Positions 9,244 through 19,381 of a DNA stretch of 64,000 nucleotides are shown here, piece by piece. Under the pieces are notes generated by a model, which was given only the letters and a program-made list of their open reading frames with translations, was not told where the DNA came from and searched no databases. Source of the DNA: Tenebrio molitor (lineage: Eukaryota; Arthropoda; Insecta; Coleoptera; Tenebrionidae); NCBI RefSeq assembly GCF_963966145.1, contig NC_091048.1, positions 12,400,001 through 12,464,000 on the forward strand, given 5' to 3'. Positions within the stretch are counted from its first letter, which is position 1; every line of letters starts with the position of its first letter. Position numbers and translations under genes: made by a program.

Positions 9244-10961
9244 ATTGTGTAAATAACTATTAATATATTCATATATGTCATAAACTTTAAATTCATAGAT
9301 TAAACTGTCAGTATCGGTATAAAGTAATTTTGCAGAGTTTTGGAAGGTTTTAATAACATAGTTGTAATGAAAATGATATAAGAAAGTTTTCGAAATATCT
9401 AAGATACTAAAACCAACGTATATTGGTTTATTCAGATAAACTTCTAATTTATTCATTTCAACAACAACAATATTTTCATCAAAAATAATGGAGCTATGAA
9501 AATTAGGTCTTGAAATTAATGCGCGTAGTCCCCAGCGTCCTCCATCCCATTTCGTTACCAATCGAATGTCTCTATGTTTTCTAACATTCTCCATACATTT
9601 ACCATAAATAGCATTAATCATTAATTTATAGAAATCTTTTTCAAAATCATTTTTAGACTGTTGCCTGAGTTTGGTATTTAAGTCAATATATTGTTTAAGC
9701 CATGGTGATTGTTTGGATTTTAAAACTTTGTGAACTTTAGTTAATTTCATTCCCAGGTCTAAATACATTTTCAAATTTCTATAATGAATAATATAAATTT
9801 TTTTTGGAAATAATGTTAAAAGCAGTTTTTTAATTTTGGATGTAGAATTTGGTGGCACCATATGTTCAGGCGCCAATGGTAAATCGCTATGCATATCATG
9901 TATGCAAATGGGATAATCTAAATCACATTCAAGTATGTAACCAATTTGAGAAGTATTGGAGGTATATAATATTTGTTGAATGTTAAAATTTTCTAAAAAC
10001 TCAAATTCGCCATATGGCAAATATTCTGACATTGCTGCACCATATAAATTATTCACGTCAAAATACATTAAGTACTTGCTGTCTAAATTTTGTATAAAAT
10101 TTTCTCTCATATATTTATTATTTGCTTTTGCATATCTATTTGAACACTGTGATACACCACCTCTTATACCTTTTTCTATAAATAATATTTGATCAATATC
10201 CATCAAACGTTCTAATGTTATATTTGTGGTTTTGAGCATAGCATCAAATGTAAGTCCGGGAGTAGTAAAGTAATGTAAAGGATCTAAATCATATGTTTTT
10301 TTGCATGTATCACGAAAAGCTTCAAAAACATCTGCAAGTAAAAGAACATCAGTCTTTAAATACAAATCAGCATACTCTCCTATTGTTTTAATATGAAAGC
10401 AGTCCCAAACTTTTTTAGCATGATAATAGTCGCTGTCACTAATAGGTTCCTCAGTAAGTTCACTGTAAAATGCTTCTTTACAAGGTTAAACGGTTTCCTC
10501 TAAACGTTCAAATGAATCAATGTAATCATAAGGAAATATACCTTTTTTGGTTAATAACAAGAATTCTTCTTCGGTATTACAAAATAATTTTGTTATAAAT
10601 TTTTGTTCGTTTTGTAAATTTGATGAAAGTTTTCCTAGAGCTTGAGACATAAAACGAAAAGAATCAACAAATCGTAAAGATACATTTGTGCCTGCAACAT
10701 ATTTAGTAAAAGAAATGTATTTTTCTTTATTTATAGGTAGCAATTTGATTGTTCCTTGAGACTGTGTTGATAGTTCTTTAATTATAAAATGAGCATCATA
10801 TCCACTTAAGTTGTGAAAAACAACAGGAATGTAATGAGCATCTTTATAATTTAAGTTACAAGCTTGATGCGCTAAACCACGAAATTCTCCTGTTTGATGA
10901 TTATGATCTCGTACTTTCATTTGGTTTGGTTGAAATGTTTGTTTGCAGATGTGACAATTGT

Positions 10962-10963
<2 letters not shown>

Positions 10964-10992
<29 letters not shown>

Positions 10993-10998
10993 ATTGTT
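10964..10998. repeat. (GTT)n microsatellite inside PolB
   Basis: About eleven GTT units with one ATT interruption. In the PolB strand it reads as a run of Thr or Asn codons. The PolB frame differs on its two sides, so repeat slippage is a likely cause of one frameshift. Confidence 0.9.
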
Positions 10999-12553
10999 GT
11001 CATTGGTAAAATTATTTTAAGCTGTTCATCACAAAACTGTGAAATTTCTTCCAACTCTTTAACAAACCACTGAATGCAATCTTTACCACGATAAATATTA
11101 AAATTAGAGAATGAATCGTTATAAGAGCATTTTAGATAATAGGCTACACTAAATGCAACATGATTTTGATATATTTTAGAATTAGATTTGGTAGAGTAAT
11201 TATTGTCTGATGCCTTTTCTAAAATACTTTATAAATCTGCGTATATAACAAAGGGAACTTTTTCTTTATAAGAATGATTTTCAAACTGCAAAAATTTCTT
11301 TGTTTCATCAGGTAATTTGACACAACATTGATTTGACTTTAGGCAATAACGCAAATGATTTTGGAGTAGATTGTCAGTGGTAAAAGAATTTAAACATCTC
11401 TCACAAACAAAACATTTATTATTATGATTTGATAATTGTTTAGATAACAAACGAGATAAATTTTTAATCCACACAAAGTGATAAAGTAAGGACTTTTTAG
11501 AAGCAATAGACAAATTTGGTTTAGTATTAATTGGCAACATTAATAAATTGATAACTTTAATATCAGCTTTATGTGTTTGTGAACTTAAAGAACAAGGCAA
11601 AATTTTTGAACGCTCAAAACAATATAAGTTAATGGCAATATTGTTATGTTTTTCAAACTTTCTAACATCTTTAATTGTAATTGGAAACATCTTTAAAATG
11701 TGGATAAGAAGAAATTCTATTAGCGTTTTTCTTTGCAGGATACAAAGCAGATACAACTGACCATAAAAAACAAAAATTATCATCATTTTCAACATTAATT
11801 ACTGCATGTTTTTTTTAAATAAAATTTGGTACAGTTACAAACGTTGAAAAACCTATCTTTAATGGATCATACCTGTTAATATTTACTTTAAGCCCTATAA
11901 CTTCATGAAGAGCCCATCCAGAATCCTTTTCTACAAACTCTTCTAATTTATTCATTAATTTATCGGTAACGTTTTCTTTGTACCACCGTTTTAAATTAGT
12001 AGTGTCAATTGGAACATTTTTTGTGCAAAAGCTTTTTATGTCAATTTCACCAGTTTGAGGTTTTATGAAATAAGCGGAGAAAATAACATTCACTTTTATC
12101 ATAGACTCCTTTAAGATTTTTTTAATTTTAATTGAAAAACACTTAAAAGCTTTAGTGAAAAAAATTAAAGGGTCTTTTATATTTAATGTTGATATAAAAC
12201 CAGTACGAATTCTTCCATTAAAAGCTGAGTCAATATTTTCCCATTTTACATTAGAGCAATTTCGATTTAAATTAGTTGAAAGTTTTCCTCCCGTTTTCAA
12301 AATTAAATTTTGTTTAAGTTTTTTTAATTTTAAACGATAATATTTTAAATATGATAAACTAGATTCTAAAGAATGAAGTGACTCTAAAACATTATTTTTA
12401 TGCAATTTGTTTTTTATTGCTTTATTAACAATTTTGATTGTATTATTTATATGAATTTGAAATTTATTTAACTCATCTATAGTTTTTAATTTTGACAATT
12501 TAATTCATGTATAAAAAATCTCATAAGGCGCTGTGATTTTGTCACTTTGACAG

Positions 12554-12583
12554 CGGATAAAAGTTTGCCCTAACTTTTATCCG
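12554..12583. repeat. Perfect 12-bp hairpin
   Basis: CGGATAAAAGTT and its exact inverse flank a 6-base loop, 55-85 bp beyond the PolB start. It may belong to the element's right flank or to a small repeat; role unknown. Confidence 0.6.
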
Positions 12584-12691
12584 GCAAAAACACTCAGGTA
12601 ACTTATACCTTTAGTTGCTAGGCATCTAATACCTTTAATACCAAATAAAAAAATTAAATTTGCATTGTTCATTCATTAAATTGTCTCGCCG

Positions 12692-12909
12692 AATTACACT
12701 CGAGGTTTCATTTAGTCAGGAAAAATATTTATTTACAACTCAAACTAATTGCTTGACAATTAGACTCGAAAAATTGGCAGGATAAAATCAACTCCGGCCT
12801 ACGGCCGTCGTGCTTTTATCGTGCCAATTTTTCTCGTCTAATTGCTAAGCAATACGTTTTCGTTGCAAAAAATATTTTTCCTACTAAATGAAACCTCTTG
12901 TGTAATTAC
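12692..12909. repeat. 218-bp palindrome, core CCGGCCTACGGCCG
   Basis: Arms starting GAATTACAC and GTGTAATTAC pair across nearly their whole length (for example GGTTTCATTTAGT with ACTAAATGAAACC) to a GC core at 12794-12807. No ORF. Probably a palindromic MITE. Confidence 0.85.
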
Positions 12910-13256
12910 AGTCGAGAAATATTCACGTACCACTTTTAAGACTCTTTTACATAAACGTGTGACGGTTTCCATTGAAGTTTAATAAAGAAGCTGCACAAAC
13001 AATGTCAATATTCAAAAAGATTCTTATTTATAGTGAGATAAAAAGAATAAAATAATGGTGATAACATGTTAATTACCTAAAGTAAAAATAAATTGGGATA
13101 TATTTTGCCGAAGATAAGCAAAATGTTTCTTTCTTTAAAAGTTGGTGGGAGACAAAAAGAGGGATGTAACAAGAGTGGGGACATTGAAATAAATATGGCA
13201 GTAATTGGCTTAGTTTTATACACTTTGATAATTGTCAACTTGCGAGTACTACAACC

Positions 13257-13602
13257 ATGAATTTCCAAAATTTTGATAGTTACAATAATCAAAATGGTAA
13301 GTTTTTTTTTAATATAAAACTGTATTTCATATATTTATTATTTTAAAGGAATTGTTCAATGTCCCTACAACCCCTTCCATAAATGCTTGGAGCATCGTTT
13401 GTCGATCCACATGTACAAGGCTCATCGTGAGGAGTACATGAAAGACATGGACCGCAAGTGGAAAGAGGGTGCTGCGGAACGGCAAAGATTATGGGAAGAA
13501 ATGAAGAAGAGACCAAAAATTGTCATCCCTCAAGTAAATTACACTCCCGATGATGAAAATTGGGATGATTGCGATGAAAATAATGTATTTGAGAATAAAT
13601 AA
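13257..13602 (+). CDS. GTSF1-like CHHC zinc-finger protein, two exons
   Basis: Exon 1 is 13257-13296 (MNFQNFDSYNNQN) and exon 2 is 13349-13602. They are joined across a 52-bp intron with GTAAGT and TTTTAAAG ends, giving a 97-residue protein. The single CHHC finger reads CPYNPFH, nine residues, H, then MYK; the position where the fourth ligand (Cys) is expected is Ala. Finger spacing (C-x5-H-x9-H) matches GTSF1/Asterix and U11-48K. GTSF1 proteins bind small RNA and support Piwi silencing in the nucleus. The usual second finger is absent; the tail is acidic (DDENWDDCDEN). AATAAA follows the stop directly. It lies beside the Polinton but is cellular in type. Confidence 0.78.
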
Positions 13603-13606
13603 ATAA

Positions 13607-14333
13607 ATGTTTATACTTTTATCTTTGTTATTACATATTATTAAATAACCATATAACACCCCTATTTAAAAAAAAAAAAAAAAAGAGTCCTGACTTTTCA
13701 ATCCAGCTATGAGACATATCTTAGGAGAACCTACATCAGTAACAAAGTTTAACCCCCGTTTTTGGTCGGGCGGAAATGACTTTAATTTTATACTTTTTGG
13801 CACTTAAAACATTTTTATTTTTTTAAATGTTTATGATGGTTGGAGTTAGAAAAATTCATGTTTTTAAATTGTTGCTTTTTTAATTTTTTTTCTTTAAAAA
13901 GTGATGTTTTTTTACCAAAAAAAGGCACTTAAAAACATTTTAAATTTTTTTTAATTAAATCTTTGAATTCTCCATAAAAAATGCTACTTGTGGTTTTAAT
14001 TTCAAATTTTTATCTCAAAATTAAATTAATTTAAGCTAAGGGTAGTTTTTTAAATGTTGTCAGAACCATATCGAGTTGCATATCAAACTTCATCGCTTAA
14101 ACTCACAAATTTAAATAAAAACTCAAATTCAAAAAATATTGAACGGTGTAGAAAATACAAAATGATCAACCCTAAAATAATTTTGATTTAAATAAATCGA
14201 TTTTCCATTTCTTTGCGCATGTTTTTTTACATAGATCATTTTTCAATAAAACGAATAGTTTTTGAGATAAACGCTATTAAAGTTTTACAATTTTACTCTT
14301 TAATTGTAATTTGAGCTTATGCACGTGAATCAA
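13607..14333. other. AT-rich stretch, no gene seen
   Basis: Contains a run of about 18 A near 13670 and short A/T runs. No ORF, repeat pair or motif I can support. Confidence 0.6.
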
Positions 14334-14566
14334 TCAACTTTTAGTTTTTACCATTCGATTTATAACAACTTTTTGCAACTTTTTTTCCTCTATTATTTTG
14401 GGCTCCAACGTACCGTTTACGAAATAAATTTTCAAAAAATTTTCTTTAAAATATAATTTGAGGTTTTCGTATCCCACCTCCACCCGGCGGCATGGCAATT
14501 TTGCCGGAGTACATACACTATTACGGATAATACTATCAAGTAATAGTGCAGTGCTTATCAACATAA

Positions 14567-15319
14567 TTACCGGCGTCTCGCCTCCACATTTTGACTTTTT
14601 TGTGTTTTATGTTCTGTGTCAATGTTAAGGAATTTCCTCACGATGTGACATGAGTATAATAATATACCTTTTTGAATTTCAACCACCAATGTGTTCTCTA
14701 AGTCCAAAATTTTTAAATTTTTAAAAAAAGATTGCGGTACTATTCCCGTTGCTGAAATTACAAGTGGTAAAATCGAAATTTTTTCTAAACACCAAAGATT
14801 TCTCATAGCAACGGAGAGCTCTAAATATTTATTAATTTTTGTGTTATATGTCTGTGTTATATTGTGTGAATTTAGAACAGCTATATCTAAAAGATATGCT
14901 TGCTTTTGTTGTTTATTTAAAATTATAATGTCTGGTCTGTTATGCTTAATATGAATGTCAGTTAAAATTGTTCTATCAAAATATAACTTGTAACTGTCAT
15001 TTTCCAAACAACTTTCTGGTGTATAACTATAATGTGGTTGTGTATTCTTTAATAAATTGAATTTAACAGCTAAATTCATGTGTATAATTTTAGCGAATAT
15101 ATCGTGACGTTTTTTATATTCGCTTTGAGCCAAAACGGTGCAAGACGAAATGATGTGTTCAATTGTTTCCCCTTCAGTTCCGCAAATCCTACATTTATCA
15201 ATTATCGATTGTAATATATTTATGATTCTATTAACTTCAATTTTTTTTTCATTTAATTTCAATCGTCTATATGCAGCTTTTTTTCCTTTATTATTTTTGA
15301 TCTTAAACCACCCTTTCAA
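14567..15319 (-). pseudogene. C-terminal fragment of a non-LTR retrotransposon polyprotein (restriction-like endonuclease)
   Basis: Open 250-residue frame. A CCHC-like knuckle (CRICGTEGETIEHIISSC) is followed ~80 residues later by a restriction-like endonuclease core, RPDIIILNKQ with YLLDIAVLN. This order is that of R2/R4-type LINEs carrying a C-terminal PD-(D/E)xK nuclease that nicks the target for priming. The reverse transcriptase is absent: the match stops near 15363, so this is a 5'-truncated copy. It ends ...NVEARRR at 14567. A 3' untranslated stretch follows, containing CCACCTCCACCCGGCGG, which recurs at 60.6 kb. Confidence 0.78.
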
Positions 15320-15473
15320 ATATATTTGCTGTTTGAATTTATATTGTAAATGTAATTTTGTATAGTAAAAAATTACAAATACATATTACGAATAAAAATC
15401 AAGAAAAAATTAAACGATTGTTTGTTTTTAATATTTTATTCATGACATTTATAAATATTACATTGGTTGAAGC

Positions 15474-15914
15474 TTAATTAAAAATTAAAGTTATTTGTTG
15501 ATTAACAGACAGCATGTCCCAGTTCCTTACTATTTTTAAATATCGTTTACATGAAAATATGCAAACGATTCATCCTAAAATTATTAAAAGCCAACAAAAC
15601 CAGCTGTAGTCTTTTAATATCCAGTCTGTTGAATATTGAATCAAAAACGTCCACTTTGATATTGATAATCCAAGTCCTGATAGAGCACCAAATTTTGCTG
15701 CAAGTTTGTGCCAAAATGTTATCACCAATAAATATCCAATCCAATTGAAAATGTACACAGCCATAAAAGCAAAATAAAAATCAAAATTATTTCCTAATAA
15801 ACTTTTGCCAATATCGGCATTTAATTCATTTTCAATTGTAAACATTTTATGTTGTCCTGTGTTAATTGGCACATTTTTCTTTCCTTCAATCTCTTCATTT
15901 AAGGGTGCATTCAT
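15474..15914 (-). pseudogene. Ndfip-like membrane protein with an in-frame stop
   Basis: Similar to the C-terminal three-helix part of Nedd4-family-interacting proteins, adaptors for HECT ubiquitin ligases in Golgi and endosome membranes. Visible: FNWIGYLL (TM1), KFGALSGLGLSISKW (TM2), and SWFCWLLIILG (start of TM3). A TGA at 15570-15572 interrupts TM3; the frame then runs on to TAA at 15474 with a basic tail. The coding stretch is uninterrupted by introns where Ndfip genes usually have several, and I see no PPxY motif in the short upstream extension. A processed, truncated pseudogene is the likeliest reading; an exon of a real gene with a divergent end is the alternative. Confidence 0.7.
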
Positions 15915-16268
15915 CTTCTTTGGTGCAACTTTTATTGGGGGTTGGTCACATTCAAAATAAATACAAAAGAAATCATTCTGTAATGGCTCTGTACGTCTGT
16001 GGGCGGTAACATAAAAAATTATGCTACAAATGAGTAATTAACGTTCTCTCCCACTGTTCATCTACGCGTTATCACATAAGACGTTTCATTCGTTCACTCT
16101 TAGCCCCCACCCATTTAGATGTAGACTTAAACGACCAAGGCACATGCAGAAAAATTGTTGGGTTTTTTTGTAAACGTTGCATTTTTTTATTATATAAATC
16201 ATGATTCTTGTTTATTTCAATTACTAGTTTTCATTTGTTCAATTGTTGGTAATTTCACGAAAAAAAAA

Positions 16269-16846
16269 ATGTCTACTCAAAAAGTGAACATCCTTCAAAA
16301 TAAAGTTATTAAATGAGGAAACTAACTTTAGTCTACCTTCATTGATTGATTCCGAATCATTGTTGCAAGAGGTAATTTTTTTATTCAAATTTTTCCGACT
16401 ATTGATAAGTTTATATTTATTAAAATTGTAATTTTTATTAATAATAGAAACTTAATTATTTTCAGATTGGATTTATGGAACAGGTGGACGACAATGAGGA
16501 AGCGGAGGCCTTTACCACCCAGCCGCCAACTAGGGGTAAAGGCAAGGGCAAGGGCAAGGGTAAAACAATTACTACACCTCCAGAGGCGTCTCCATGTTCC
16601 TCGACTTCCTCACTTTATATGGAGGATGAAAAATCTTCAGTTGATCAAATTCAACAAGAATTTGAAACTAAAGTTAAGCATATGTATCAGGATATTATAA
16701 AAATGAATAAAAAAATTGACATAAAAATTCAAAAAATTAACAAATATTTAGTGGTAAAGCAACAATTAGTTAGGAAAAAAAAACAAAATTTAGTAGAATT
16801 AGAAAAATTAGAAAAAATAGTAGATAAAATGTGTTTTAGTGTATAG
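16269..16846 (+). CDS. Unknown two-exon gene, Lys-Gly repeat and coiled coil
   Basis: Exon 2 (16466-16846) encodes an acidic start, a KGKGKGKGKGK tract, a Pro/Ser-rich linker and a C-terminal coiled coil rich in Lys and Glu (HMYQDIIKMNKKIDIKIQKI). An upstream exon ends CAAGAG before GTAATT, with acceptor TTTTCAG, and continues in frame (LPSLIDSESLLQE). The nearest ATG (16269) is in another frame by one base, so the gene either starts elsewhere or is frameshifted. I do not recognise it. It could be an accessory gene of a transposon. Confidence 0.5.
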
Positions 16847-16920
16847 TTTTATGTATAAATAAAAAAGGAAATAAAGAGCTTATATTAATAACATAATTAC
16901 ATAAACATTTTTGTTTTATA

Positions 16921-16998
16921 ATACAAAAATTTCCGATAATATTGCGGAATCTGGAAAAGTGCCCCGAATGCTTGCAGCGTTTCCACGTTGAATGGCAA
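16921..16998 (-). repeat. Short copy of a recurring 3'-end repeat
   Basis: About 75 bp matching the tails at 50.05-50.14 kb and (inverted) 63.15-63.22 kb. On the minus strand it encodes the end of the shared peptide (FPDS... near the stop). Three copies truncated at different 5' points but sharing one end suggest a retrotransposed 3' end. Confidence 0.75.
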
Positions 16999-17095
16999 TA
17001 AAAAATATACTTTAAAAAAATAAATTTGTTTTATTTTACATTGTTTGTAACCTAAAGTACAGAGAATTTTCAATTAATAGTTATTTACATTACCA

Positions 17096-17196
17096 GATGC
17101 GTAAGTGAACTTTTTTTGCCAAGGAGGTAGTTCAAGACCCGAGGCGACAGCCGAGGGCCGTGAAACCTCCGCGGTGAAAGAAGAAACTTGCGCATC
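17096..17196. repeat. 101-bp palindrome
   Basis: GATGCG...AAGT at the left pairs with ACTTGCGCATC at the right, and GGAGGT with ACCTCC further in; the core is GGCGACAGCC. No gene. Confidence 0.75.
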
Positions 17197-17205
17197 GTGT
17201 ATTGT

Positions 17206-17944
17206 ATTAAATTTTTCCTACTACGAAGCACCAACATTTTATAATGTTAAAAAAAATAGCAAAAATCGTGCCGTATCGCGACCGTCCTTGGATCTTGGAA
17301 GTAAAAACCATAGCAACAGCTTTTACAAACATTTTATTTTTCGTCTTCAAACGGCGTGAATTGTGTAAGTGCGTGTAATCCGTAATAATGTTAGTTTGAT
17401 AGTTTGCGGTTATTGGTATTTATGCAACAAGTCTTCCCGCAAAATATGGAATGTGACGGAATTGAAAGAGCCGCCGGAATTACGTTAGGCTCATTGTCGC
17501 CTGTCAAGTCGGGTGAGCGATATAACCTAACTTTCCAACAATTCATAAATCACAATAAATGTGAATAAGTAGATTAATTTTCCTTTGTTGTATTCAATTG
17601 GACTAATTAAACTACATATTATTATAAAATGTGTTGCTGTTTTCCATTTAATGATTTGGGTACCTCAATCGAAATTGTCACAAAATAAAATAAATTCTCC
17701 TAGTCGCGTAAGTATTTTACTTTCGTAGCTAGCAACCACACGCAAGATAGGATTCACTTTTGATTACAAGTGTGTTGCTAGGGCAGTAGATGAAACTTTC
17801 TAGATACGTAGTAGGAAAAAATTATTATTAAAATATAAAAAAAATCAAACAACACAAGCAGATAATGTGTCTCCTATTTCATGTGATGTTTTGTTGTCAT
17901 CGCTTTTTATTTCACCCAACACAGCCGGATGCTGTGGCTCTTAT
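17206..17944. other. Intergenic, one weak palindrome, no gene
   Basis: A partial palindrome pairs GCTAGCAACCACAC (17731) with GTGTGTTGCTAG (17770). Otherwise no ORF or repeat can be supported. Confidence 0.5.
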
Positions 17945-18154
17945 TTAACACAGTGTTTTGTTGACATCTTTCTTTATTTTTTGTTTCATTAATTGATTAT
18001 TTAACACAGGATCGATAATTTTCCTTAATTCACTAATTCGTTTTTGAAATCTTAATCTATCTCTAGCATACATTTCCCAGGCTGATTTTCGAAAGCCATC
18101 AGTGTCATCTAAATTATGAATAATAACTTTATCACTAAATTTAACTTTCTTCAT
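17945..18154 (-). CDS. Minimal PPP1R15/GADD34-type PP1-binding protein (69 aa)
   Basis: Starts MKKVKFSDKV; the KVKF at residues 3-6 fits the RVxF motif that docks protein phosphatase 1. A second conserved block, WEMYARDRLRFQKRI (about residues 26-40), matches the PPP1R15 C-terminal helix that contacts actin and positions eIF2-alpha. Nothing else is present: the ORF is only this core. Cellular PPP1R15 proteins are much longer, whereas several large DNA viruses carry versions of about this size that reverse translational shut-off. It could be a captured or viral-type gene, or a last exon of a host gene; no upstream exon was identified. Unbroken. The neighbouring minus-strand ORF (18403-18784) may be co-transcribed. 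Confidence 0.65.
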   Translation of the reverse strand: MKKVKFSDKVIIHNLDDTDGFRKSAWEMYARDRLRFQKRISELRKIIDPVLNNQLMKQKIKKDVNKTLC

Positions 18155-18402
18155 TATTGATTGTTTTTTCTATTGTGATTATAGCTCTTGTCATTTAATT
18201 AAGATAAAATAATCAAATTTTACGTATCTAATTAATATTTTATTCCCCACTAATAAACAAACAAAACACCACATATTCACTTTTATAAAAGTTTATTTAT
18301 ATTTTAACACTTTGAATTTTTTTATTAATTTCATACATTGCAATTAAATATTTTAAGTTTTTTATTGACTGTATATGTGACAATAATAACAAATTTTTCT
18401 TC

Positions 18403-18784
18403 TTATTCACTACTTTCACATCTTGAACAAATTTCTTCTGATTTTTCATTGTTGTCACCCTTATTCTTCAATGAAAGATATATTTGTTGTTTTGCCAACG
18501 TTCCCCCGACTAATCATAAAAATTGTTTTTCCGTCTCTTAACTCCTGGTTGAGAGTTGTAATGGCCTCTTCAGTGAATTGCGATGTAAAACGCTGGGGTA
18601 AGGATGTTTTAAAATCCCCACAATCAACCACAACTTGTTTACCAAACCGTGAATCCTCTTTACTAAACCGATTAACTTGAAATTTTTTATTAACTTCCAG
18701 CTGGCTTGATTTTACAAACGGCACGAAAAAAGTTGCTTCATTAACACTTTGCAAAAATGAACTCATATTAAAAGTCTTTAGCAA
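18403..18784 (-). CDS. Unknown small protein, possible one-base frameshift
   Basis: The likely start is MSSFLQS (18766). Central motif SRFGKQVVVDCGDFKTSLPQ followed by RFTSQFTEE has the rhythm of a small beta-barrel (OB-like) domain, but I cannot assign a family. The frame stops at 18461; one base over, an open tail continues with a CSRC pair to TAA at 18403, so a single indel near 18457 probably truncates it. It shares strand and a ~250-bp gap with the PPP1R15-like ORF. Confidence 0.45.
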
Positions 18785-19380
18785 AATATTCTTACTGTTG
18801 ATATTAAACTGATATCAAACGATAAATCTTCCTTAATTAATACTCCATATCCCCTCCTTGTTAACAAAATAACGCCCACTATTTCTTACGCAATACCCTA
18901 CCCTCAAACAAAACACTTTTCCAAGTCACAAACAATGCAAATTTTTTATCTTTTATTAGAATTCAACAATTAGATTGAAAATATTTTTTATGATTTACTT
19001 ACTATAAAATGCAATGCACGCACAGAGATATGAAACTCCATTACCTACCTCAATGTTATGTACATGAACACATACACACAACACCTGTTTGGAAAAATAT
19101 AGGTCACGCAAAATACCGCTTACTTACATTAATCAAAAACCATGTATTTGATGGAACCAAAACGGATGTAATGATCAGATAATTTACTCTGAATCAAAAA
19201 CTATGTTTTGACTAAACTACAAACGCAAATTAAAACTAGCGTTTTGATCGCGACATGACTGATACAGTTGAAGGTCACGCAAAACACATGATTCTGAAAC
19301 TGGCGTTTTGAAGAGATCACGCAAAACACATGATTCAAAAACGTGATTTTTGAGTGAGCCAGAACCAGCACTATATAACT
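18785..19380. repeat. Non-coding stretch with GTCACGCAAAA repeats
   Basis: GTCACGCAAAA(T/C)A occurs at 19102 and 19274, and ATCACGCAAAACACATGATT at 19315, alternating with CAAAA(C/A)GTGATTTT-like segments. It is a degenerate tandem arrangement with no ORF. Confidence 0.5.
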
Positions 19381-19381
19381 A

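Larger units (their letters stand above)
8445..12498 (-). pseudogene. Protein-primed DNA polymerase B (PolB), multiply broken
   Basis: Replicative polymerase of the element, read down from 12498. Pieces in order: N-terminal region ending at a TAA (11815); an N-terminal zinc-finger-like CxxC...HxxxxC segment (CFVCERCLNSF) and exonuclease start VIYADL, then a TAA (11229); a CHICKQTF zinc motif and DHNHQTG; exonuclease motif FHNLSGYDAH; a TAA at 10486; then palm motifs including DVNNLYG and YTDTDS. After a 320-bp insertion (8924-9243) come LFDTSDY and the C-terminal thumb (KPWGY). Frame changes lie near 11700, in a GTT repeat near 10980, and near 8750. With three or more in-frame stops the polymerase is certainly dead. 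Confidence 0.92.
1..12500. mobile_element. Polinton/Maverick element (partial or decayed)
   Basis: The gene set is diagnostic: chromodomain integrase, A32-type packaging ATPase, adenain-like protease, penton-like and major capsid proteins and protein-primed PolB. The capsid genes form a plus-strand block, with minus-strand blocks on both sides. I found no terminal inverted repeats: bases 1-198 are AT-rich without a gene, and nothing matching them inverted was seen between 12.5 and 13.0 kb. The left end may lie outside the window and the right end is undefined. Integrase, protease, the DUF8207-type gene and PolB are broken, so this copy cannot move by itself. Confidence 0.93.

Noticed and set aside
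10960..11000. Poly-Thr/Asn domain in PolB
   Set aside because: A microsatellite at a frame break, not a conserved protein feature.
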